Assembly: GCA_040882555.1 (NCBI GenBank)
Contig: JBBEBC010000075.1
Span: forward strand, 1 to 30,922
Source: M30B66 sp040882555
GTDB lineage: Bacteria > Bacteroidota > Bacteroidia > M30B66
Direction of reading: 5' to 3'
DNA length: 30,922 bases
The notes under the pieces are model-generated. The model did not search any database. It was not told the origin of the DNA and worked only from the letters and a program-made list of their open reading frames with translations. A program made the position numbers and the translations under genes. Positions within the stretch are counted from its first letter, which is position 1; every line of letters starts with the position of its first letter. Below are positions 24,398 to 30,922 of this stretch, piece after piece.

Positions 24398-25345
24398 TTA
24401 AAATGCTGCTCTTTTAAGACGATCATTTATGGCTCTTCCTAGACCTTGATTGGGAACAGGTTCAGCAAGAATTAGTGATTCGGCTAACTTATCAGCCTTC
24501 CTTAATGCTGCAAATAAATTAGCAGCTGCGATACGAACATCACCAGTTGGCGCAAGAACAATCTGCAATTCAGAAGGATAACTTTCAAACATTTTGTCGT
24601 AGCAAATCAACACAGGATTTTTATCGTGGTGCACTTGCAATAAAGAACTGAGACTGCCCAATAAAAGGCGTTTCCCCGGTGCATAATGTGCATCTGTCAT
24701 TCCGGGCGCCAAGGGATTTGAACTATTATTTTTAAGTCGCACGGAACCACAAACACCTTCTATATCTTCCAAAGAAATACCACCGAGACGAAACACTGTA
24801 ATTAAACCATCTACTAGGCCCACGATGGTGCTTTCGAGTCCAACTCCAGAAGGGCCGCCATCAAGAATAAAAGGAATTTTATCTCCTAATTGATCGTTAA
24901 CGTGCATTGCAGAAGTGGGACTAATATACCCAAATGGGTTTGCACTTGGCGCTGCCAGTGGGAAATCGATACTTTTTAACAGCTCAAGAGTTAAAGGATG
25001 ATTTGGAATTCTCACTGCGACATTTTCCAATCCGCTAGTCACAATATCAGGGATTAATTCATTTTTAGGAATTAATAATGTTAGCGGACCAGGCCAAAAT
25101 TCCTGAGCCAACGCTTGAAGTTCATTAGGAAATAGTTTGGTGAATTTCTCAATTTCGCTAATCGAGTGAGTATGCACAATGAGAGGATCAAAACTTGGTC
25201 TTTCCTTTACTTCAAAAATCCTCGCGACAATTTCTGCATTATACGCATTGCCGGCTAAGCCATAAACTGTTTCAGTTGGTATGCCAATTAAGCCTGTTTT
25301 AAGAAAGCGAATTGCCTCAGACAGAGATTGATTAATTACAGCCAT
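24398..25345 (-). CDS. L-threonylcarbamoyladenylate synthase, Sua5 type
   Basis: A 315-residue enzyme that makes threonylcarbamoyl-AMP from threonine, bicarbonate and ATP, the first step of t6A modification at position 37 of ANN-decoding tRNAs. The YrdC/TsaC domain (about 8-190) has PTETVYGLAG (23-32), KERPSFDPLIVH (47-58), VAVRIPNHP and PSANPFG (133-139). The linker has APGMTDAHYAP (213-223), the conserved Sua5 motif that closes over the active site. The C-terminal Sua5 domain (about 225-315) ends GLGRAINDRLKRAAF. The extra domain separates it from the short TsaC of E. coli. It lies 44 bases after the PEP carboxylase gene on the same strand and may be co-transcribed with it. Confidence 0.93.
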   Translation of the reverse strand: MAVINQSLSEAIRFLKTGLIGIPTETVYGLAGNAYNAEIVARIFEVKERPSFDPLIVHTHSISEIEKFTKLFPNELQALAQEFWPGPLTLLIPKNELIPDIVTSGLENVAVRIPNHPLTLELLKSIDFPLAAPSANPFGYISPTSAMHVNDQLGDKIPFILDGGPSGVGLESTIVGLVDGLITVFRLGGISLEDIEGVCGSVRLKNNSSNPLAPGMTDAHYAPGKRLLLGSLSSLLQVHHDKNPVLICYDKMFESYPSELQIVLAPTGDVRIAAANLFAALRKADKLAESLILAEPVPNQGLGRAINDRLKRAAF

Positions 25346-25389
25346 TATTTCAATTAATATAATCTGAATTAATTAGCATCTCGATTCGA

Positions 25390-27936
25390 TTAAGCAGCAT
25401 TTCTAGCGGCATTAATAATCCCAAACATGCATCTCAAAATTAATTTTTCGTAAACACTCCTATCTTCTCCTTTCATTTCCTTTGAATTCAGGGCCTGCAA
25501 TGCAAATTGCTGAATTACGACAAGCGGAGCAACAATTTTCTCTCTTTGAATAACTGAAACCTTTGAAACTGGATAGTCCTCCATTAGCTCTTTTTGTTCC
25601 ATTACCCTTTTAACCATTTCCACGGAAACTTGATATTCTGATAAAAGTATTTTATAAAATTCTCCGAATTCTTCAGAATCACCTAGCCATGAAGTGAGAG
25701 CAAAATTACACTTTGTAAGAGATTGCATTGAATTAGAAAACAAGCATTTAAGATAATCTGATTTATGAATTAAAGCAATTAACTCATGCTCTTTTCCGGC
25801 AGATATTTGTTCTTTTATAGCGGTACCAATACCAAAATAGCCAGGAACATTCTGCTTCATTTGAGCCCAAGACCCAACAAATGGAATTGCTCTCAAGTCT
25901 TCAAATACAAGACCTCCGCCAGCATTGCGCTTAGCCGGGCGCGACCCAATATTTGTTTCACCGAACCAATTTAAAGGAGTGGCCCTTTCGAGGTAGGGTA
26001 AAAAACTTTTATGACTTTTAATTTTAAGGTAGTGTTTGTAGCCCGCTTCAGCCAACCTATCAAGCAATTGTCTGTCTTGTTGAGAAAGCAGATTTTCCTC
26101 TTTTTGAAACAATTTATTTCCTGCTAATGCCGTAAAAAGTTGCTCAAGATTATAGGTACAAGAAACAATTTTCCCATAGTTTGAGCTAATTGTTTGACCT
26201 TGTATAGTAAGTTGAATTTCTTTTGATGAGATCGTTGGACCTTGAGATGCGTAAAAATCAAATGTATTTCCACCACCTCTTCCCGGAGGCCCGCCTCTAC
26301 CATCGAAGAATGCTACTTCAATATTGTATTGATTACACATTTCGGTGATAGCCTCCTTTGCTTTAAAAATACCCCAATTTGCTTGTAAATAGCCTCCATC
26401 TTTGGTCCCATCAGAAAAGCCAAGCATTATTGTTTGCTTATTATTTCTCGAATTTAGATGATTCTTATAAATGGTATTTTCAAAGAGCTCCTTCATGACA
26501 AGAGGCGCATTTCGCAAATCTTCAACCGATTCAAATAAGGGAATTACATCAAGTGCAACCGAAGAAGCTTTTTCATCCATTAATTGATATGCCATAGCTA
26601 ATACCTCTAGAACATCATTGGAATCAGCAGAATTAGATATGATATATCTATTACACGCAAGCTCACCGTTTGCATTTTGAATGTCTCTAATTGCTAAAAA
26701 TGAAGAAATAAAATCACTTGCTTCTTTATCATTAATTCCATCAATAGTTAGAGTTTTATCAAAAATATTTTCGAGATATTCTGGCGAATCGGAGTTTGCT
26801 TTTAAGTTATTTGAAATTAATATCTGTTCCCAAGCTAGTCTATGTTTCTTTTCATGCTGCCTAACATCCATACGGGCAAAATGGAATCCGAACAGTTTTA
26901 ATTTAATTAGAAATTCATCGATTAATTCAACAAATAAACTGTCGTGATTATTAACTATCAATTCTTTAATTGATAGGAATTCATTTCTCAAATCCTGATC
27001 AGAAGAATATGCTAAAGATTTATCGCCATAGGCAGCGTTATAAATACGTTGTTCTATTGCCTGTAATTTTGGGACTATTCCACTAAAAGTTAGTCTTCTT
27101 TTGATTGCTCTAATATCCCGGTAATAGCATTTCATAAGGGTTGTGCTCAATCTATCAGAGACATCCTTGGTAATTTGAGCATTTACAAAAGGGTTCCCGT
27201 CTCTATCGCCACCAGGCCAAAATCCGATGCAAAATAAATCAGGATTATTGAAATCGGCGGATGTTAAACCCGCCATTTCTAAACACCTATGAACAAGAGA
27301 AGGCAGAGAGTGGTAGAAGATATTTTCGAGATACCAAACCAAACTAATAGCTTCATCAAAAGGACTCGGTTTCTCTTTTTTAATAAAAGGTGTTTTACCT
27401 AATTGACGCAGGAGTAAATCAACTTGAGAAATATTTCCACTTCTTATTGAAGCATCTAAATCAGTAATTATTCCAAGTACCTCACCCGGATAAAATTGAG
27501 TTGGATGGGCTGTTAAAACAATACGAACAGAAGCTGAATTAAGTAAATCTCTGAATTCTTCAATTTTTTTGTCTGCTTCAACTCGAGATGCTAAAGCTTG
27601 AAGTGACCCTTTATCTGATAGATTTTTTATCTGCTCATAAGAAGCATCTTCAATAGAATCGAATAGTACTACTTGCCTTTCGATATATTGAATAAACTGA
27701 AATAAATATTCAAAATGATTTTCATCTGATTCTTCGGGTAGATATTCTTTAAAGAACTTCTTAAGAATTGTTGCTGGGTCTTTTTTAGTGGCAAGCCCTT
27801 CCTTGCACGTTTTCGAAAAAAGCGGAAGGAGTGTTCCTGTTTTGTTAATCCCTTTAAATGGAAGATGTAAAAACAGACTATTATAGAGTTGATATTTAAG
27901 TGTTACCTGATTGTAATAGTTATCTATTTCATTCAT
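25390..27936 (-). CDS. ppc: Phosphoenolpyruvate carboxylase
   Basis: An 848-residue anaplerotic enzyme that carboxylates PEP to oxaloacetate, slightly shorter than E. coli Ppc (883). Conserved motifs in order: LTAHPTQFYPG with catalytic H144 (Gln replaces the Glu of the usual HPTE), GGDRDGNPF (242-250), FHFARMDVRQH (351-361), GFSDGTKDGG (506-515, catalytic-lysine region), FDGRGGPPGRGGG (544-556, PEP binding) and SWAQMKQNVPGYFGIGTA. The last residues are RNAA, where many family members end in xNTG. These changes look like the divergent Bacteroidota form and not a defect, because all other catalytic motifs are intact. A TATCTTTG box lies 4 bases before the start codon. Sua5 follows 44 bases downstream. 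Confidence 0.95.
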   Translation of the reverse strand: MNEIDNYYNQVTLKYQLYNSLFLHLPFKGINKTGTLLPLFSKTCKEGLATKKDPATILKKFFKEYLPEESDENHFEYLFQFIQYIERQVVLFDSIEDASYEQIKNLSDKGSLQALASRVEADKKIEEFRDLLNSASVRIVLTAHPTQFYPGEVLGIITDLDASIRSGNISQVDLLLRQLGKTPFIKKEKPSPFDEAISLVWYLENIFYHSLPSLVHRCLEMAGLTSADFNNPDLFCIGFWPGGDRDGNPFVNAQITKDVSDRLSTTLMKCYYRDIRAIKRRLTFSGIVPKLQAIEQRIYNAAYGDKSLAYSSDQDLRNEFLSIKELIVNNHDSLFVELIDEFLIKLKLFGFHFARMDVRQHEKKHRLAWEQILISNNLKANSDSPEYLENIFDKTLTIDGINDKEASDFISSFLAIRDIQNANGELACNRYIISNSADSNDVLEVLAMAYQLMDEKASSVALDVIPLFESVEDLRNAPLVMKELFENTIYKNHLNSRNNKQTIMLGFSDGTKDGGYLQANWGIFKAKEAITEMCNQYNIEVAFFDGRGGPPGRGGGNTFDFYASQGPTISSKEIQLTIQGQTISSNYGKIVSCTYNLEQLFTALAGNKLFQKEENLLSQQDRQLLDRLAEAGYKHYLKIKSHKSFLPYLERATPLNWFGETNIGSRPAKRNAGGGLVFEDLRAIPFVGSWAQMKQNVPGYFGIGTAIKEQISAGKEHELIALIHKSDYLKCLFSNSMQSLTKCNFALTSWLGDSEEFGEFYKILLSEYQVSVEMVKRVMEQKELMEDYPVSKVSVIQREKIVAPLVVIQQFALQALNSKEMKGEDRSVYEKLILRCMFGIINAARNAA

Positions 27937-27940
27937 ACAT

Positions 27941-27948
27941 CAAAGATA
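27941..27948 (-). promoter_or_regulatory. Putative -7 box directly before ppc
   Basis: On the minus strand TATCTTTG, an exact TAnnTTTG match, ends 4 bases before the ppc ATG at 27936. The arrangement is the same as at parE and would give a leaderless message. No -33 TTG is seen at standard spacing. Confidence 0.35.
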
Positions 27949-28120
27949 ATATTGATTACCACAGTTTTAAATAAAATAGCGTAATGAAGATTTTTCAGTG
28001 TGAAATTTGTATTAAAATAAGATAAACATTAATTAATGAGCCACGTATAATGCTGAATGAGAAGGCACATATACATTATTTAAATCATCGCAATGGCATA
28101 GTTTAGCAATATTTTGAATT

Positions 28121-28774
28121 GCTACAAAAAGTATGAAAAACCTGAGTTAGATATAGCTTCAACATTATACTTTCCTGCACATAAAGCAGAAATTGAAGTT
28201 ATTTCAATAAATCTAGGATCTGAAAAGTAGCTCACGATTGGTCAGTTACATTATATGGCTATATATATAGCTCCCAAATAATCAAGATGCCTATGCTATT
28301 TGCGAGAAAAACTCGGAAGTCATTTGGTCTAATTACTTTAATCTTTCGCCTGATGATTCGAGGATTTCTGCTATAAATTTTGAGGGAAATGAATTATTTG
28401 TAGCATTTAGTTGCACAGGAGGAAAAACAAATTTCGAGGCTATACCAAGAGCATTTCAAAGCACTTATGGTAATGGAGGTGAAATCAAAATTGTTTATTT
28501 GGCAAGTATTGAAGCAGTAAACAACAGAGTACTAAACGCCACATTTAATGGAAATACCAATTCTTTCCACACTGAGGATGAAAACTCACATCCTTTAATT
28601 GTTAATTCTGAAGGCGCAATTACTTTCCGAGCAGCACAAGCCTAAGATAGCGGTGATGAGAGACTTACGCCGAGCATTGGATAAGATGGTGATTGCCTTG
28701 TTTGGTGTGACAAAGGAATTGGTATTTTTAATAGAGAATATGAGTTTAATTTCAGGCAATTACTTTCCTTGTAA
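28121..28774 (+). pseudogene. Decayed gene, possibly a secreted repeat protein
   Basis: The 907-base interval 27937-28843 holds no intact gene. One frame from 28123 reads YKKYEKPELDIASTLYFPA and ends at TAG 28228. After a shift of frame, an open stretch with no start codon runs from 28271 to TAA 28643 (124 codons; for example ICEKNSEVIWSNYFNLS and GGEIKIVYLASIEAVNN). The same frame continues past that stop and one more to TAA 28772, with DGDCLVWCDKGIGIFN. The protein-like composition and the alternating strand/turn pattern suggest a degraded beta-propeller-like extracellular protein; the family is not certain. The 5' limit is approximate. 27949-28120 is AT-rich with nothing recognised. Confidence 0.6.
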
Positions 28775-28843
28775 TGTTTAAGCAAAGGAAATCTAAACCA
28801 ATAAGCCTATAATTTGTTAGAAACTCTTTCCTAAATTTACAAA

Positions 28844-30922
28844 GTGCGTATTTATCCCGAAGACAGTCGTTCAAGTTTTGAATTTGATAAAATTTGCAAG
28901 CTCATAGAGCAACATTGTCGCAGTGCCATTGGTAAACAAAAAGCATTGGGGATGGAGCCACTTAGCGATTATTCTGCTATTGAATTACAATTAACACGTG
29001 TAAGAGAATACCTTGATGTCATTCAAAGTGGGTCAGGGTTCCCAAGTGCATCATTTCCTGAAATTAGCCGTGAAATAGCACTTCTTAGAGTTGCAGGCTC
29101 TACTTTGCAGGAAAAGCAATTAATGGATCTGAGAGACGTATCAGATACAGTAAACAACGTGTTGAGATACCTGAAAGATAAAGAGAGCGTCTTGCCTGGT
29201 ATTTGTAGCATTTTCGATTCTGTTTATATCACAAAAGATATCATTGATCCAATAGACCTTGTTCTTGATCCTGCCGGTATTGTAAGATCATCAGCTTCAA
29301 AAGAACTTGCAAGTATTAGAAAGGACCTGGCTAGTGCACGAAGAGATCTTGACAAAGTATTCAGGCAACAATTGCAAAGACTCAAGAAACTTGGTTGGCT
29401 GGCAGACACTGAAGAATCTATTTACAATGGAAGAAGAGTTTTATCAGTTGTTGCAGAACAAAAAAGAAGCGTTAAAGGACTTATTCAAGGTAGTTCAGAT
29501 ACAGGTAAAACTACATTTATTGAACCCATCGAAACTGTTGATTTAAACAATGAAGTTTTTGAATTAATTCAACAGGAGAGGCGAGAAATTATGAGGATTC
29601 TACGTCAGCTTACAAATGAGTTGAGGTATAACATTGAACTAATTAAGAATTATGAATCTTGCTTAAGTGAGTTTGATTTCAACCGAGCTAAAGCACATCT
29701 ATCAATAGAGCTAAAGGCTGTAATGCCTCATTTGATTAAGACGTCACAAATAAGGCTAGTTGAAGCGCGGCATCCTATTCTTCATCTGCAATATAAAGCT
29801 AGCGGCAAGTCAATTGTTCCAATGACTTGTGAACTGAATAATGAACAGAGGTTACTTATAATAAGTGGTCCAAATGCGGGAGGTAAGTCCATCACACTGA
29901 AAACAGTAGGATTGCTCCAAATGATGCTACAAAGCGGAATGCTCGTTCCAGTTAATCCAGAATCTGAGATGGGTATATTTCATCGTTTTTTTGCAGATAT
30001 AGGCGACAGCCAATCGATAGAAATGGAATTGAGTACCTATAGTTCCCGCTTAGCGAAAATGCGTTATTTCATAGAGCTTGCAGACAAGCGAACGTTACTT
30101 TTGATTGATGAATTTGGCACAGGTACGGATCCTGAATTAGGTGGAGCGATTGCTGAAGCCATGCTTGAGGAGTTGTCGAAAAGGAAGGTCGTTGGAGTGA
30201 TTACTACGCATTACATGAATATTAAAATTGCGGCTGATAGACTGGAAGGAGTTAAGAATGCGTGCATGCTGTTCGATGATGTAACTCTTCAACCGATGTA
30301 CCAGCTTGTTACTGGTCAGCCGGGGAGTTCCTATACTTATGTAATAGCTGAAAAAGCAGGATTACCAGTCCCTCTAATTAATAGAGCAAGAAATATGACC
30401 TCCAAGGATAAGATTACCTTGGACAGAATGCTTCAACAGCTACAGAAGGAACAACAAGAGCTGAAGAAACTTTTGGTAACTCTTGATACAAAACAAAATG
30501 AGGCTGATATTTCAAAAAAGAAATATGATGAGTTGTTTGACAAATGGAAACAAAAGGTTGAGGCAAAGAAAAATAATGTTGATGTGAATATTAAGTTTAT
30601 TGAGGTTGGTAAAAAATTCCTTGATATTCAAAAAGAATGGGAAACATCGACAGACAAAAAGCCGGTACTTGAAAAACTTAATCGTATGTTAAATACGGAA
30701 AAGAAGAAAAAACTTGACAAGAAACTTCAGGCTAAAAAGGAAAAACTAAAAGCAAAAGTTCTAGAGAAGAAAAAAGAAGAAATAAAAGTTGGTTCAAAAG
30801 TGAAGTTACTTAGCGGAAAGCAAACAGGCATTGTTGAAGAGATTCAGAATAACCGAGCTAGGGTAATATTTGGGAATTTAAAAACCCTTGCTAGCCTTGA
30901 AAACCTCGAAGTAGTAGATTAA
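28844..30922 (+). CDS. mutS2: MutS2-family ATPase without Smr domain
   Basis: A 692-residue MutS2-type protein with GTG start at 28844; the stop is the last codon of the window. In order: an N-terminal core/clamp region (about 1-310, with a long coiled coil near 155-180 and 230-270), then the MutS ATPase (about 310-500). The ATPase has Walker A GPNAGGKS (342-349), Walker B LLLIDEFGTGTDPE (418-431) and TTHYMN with H456. A Lys/Glu-rich coiled coil follows (about 510-650), then a small KOW-like end (VKLLSGKQTGIVEEIQNNRARV). The C-terminal Smr nuclease domain of full-length MutS2 (about 780 residues) is absent; this short form appears to be usual for Flavobacteriia. MutS2 proteins act on branched DNA or collided ribosomes, not mismatch repair. 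Confidence 0.9.
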   Translation: MRIYPEDSRSSFEFDKICKLIEQHCRSAIGKQKALGMEPLSDYSAIELQLTRVREYLDVIQSGSGFPSASFPEISREIALLRVAGSTLQEKQLMDLRDVSDTVNNVLRYLKDKESVLPGICSIFDSVYITKDIIDPIDLVLDPAGIVRSSASKELASIRKDLASARRDLDKVFRQQLQRLKKLGWLADTEESIYNGRRVLSVVAEQKRSVKGLIQGSSDTGKTTFIEPIETVDLNNEVFELIQQERREIMRILRQLTNELRYNIELIKNYESCLSEFDFNRAKAHLSIELKAVMPHLIKTSQIRLVEARHPILHLQYKASGKSIVPMTCELNNEQRLLIISGPNAGGKSITLKTVGLLQMMLQSGMLVPVNPESEMGIFHRFFADIGDSQSIEMELSTYSSRLAKMRYFIELADKRTLLLIDEFGTGTDPELGGAIAEAMLEELSKRKVVGVITTHYMNIKIAADRLEGVKNACMLFDDVTLQPMYQLVTGQPGSSYTYVIAEKAGLPVPLINRARNMTSKDKITLDRMLQQLQKEQQELKKLLVTLDTKQNEADISKKKYDELFDKWKQKVEAKKNNVDVNIKFIEVGKKFLDIQKEWETSTDKKPVLEKLNRMLNTEKKKKLDKKLQAKKEKLKAKVLEKKKEEIKVGSKVKLLSGKQTGIVEEIQNNRARVIFGNLKTLASLENLEVVD

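Noticed and set aside
28599..28781. Short 60-codon plus-strand open frame
   Set aside because: It is in a different frame from the protein-like remnant at 28271-28774 and its sequence has no recognisable pattern.
28844..30922. MutS2 truncated by the window edge
   Set aside because: The final three bases are an in-frame TAA after a small KOW-like end, so the gene is complete; the lack of Smr appears usual for short flavobacterial MutS2.

Overview
The window looks like chromosomal DNA of a marine-type Bacteroidota, most likely Flavobacteriales. The reasons are AT-rich DNA, type IX secretion (T9SS) C-terminal sorting domains, signal peptides ending in AQ, TAnnTTTG-type promoter boxes, a transketolase encoded as two half genes, a bacterial kynurenine-pathway segment, and a MutS2 without an Smr domain. 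A 100-N scaffold gap lies at 15875-15974, so the true distance across it is unknown.

Layout. 1-1753 (minus): a truncated secreted S8 protease and a thioredoxin-like protein. 1846-3732 (plus): topoisomerase IV subunit B. 3989-11072 (plus): three tandem gene pairs. In each pair a small secreted one-domain protein (A1, A2, A3) is followed by a DUF2341-LamG surface-type protein (B1, B2, B3). 11139-15561: a signalling block made of a 7TM histidine kinase with a decayed ATPase, a LuxR-type response regulator, an intact lipoprotein TPR histidine kinase and a Crp/Fnr-like regulator. A DinB-like gene then runs into the gap. 16021-20265: a prohibitin-like protein, then the two transketolase halves with a secreted von Willebrand A protein between them. 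20298-21790: an ECF sigma factor, a probable membrane regulator and a Spy-like periplasmic protein. 21834-24250: 3-hydroxyanthranilate dioxygenase and ACMS decarboxylase, with a divergent SDR. 24278-24393: a GC-rich structured element. 24398-27936 (minus): Sua5 and PEP carboxylase. About 28121-28774: a decayed gene. 28844-30922: MutS2, ending exactly at the window edge.

The best candidate for an undescribed system is 3883-15561. The A proteins are conserved copies of the Fn3-like domain that also precedes the sorting domain in B1 and B2. A similar element lies 80-107 bases upstream of each A gene. B3 has lost its Fn3-like and sorting domains, and a strong terminator separates A3 from B3. The signalling genes follow directly. 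I infer a surface system of paired secreted proteins with linked regulation; the sequence does not prove a function.

Elsewhere the genes are mostly housekeeping: central carbon metabolism (transketolase, PEP carboxylase), tRNA modification (Sua5), DNA topology and recombination (ParE, MutS2) and tryptophan catabolism (3HAO, ACMSD). No tRNA, rRNA, CRISPR array or intact transposase was seen.
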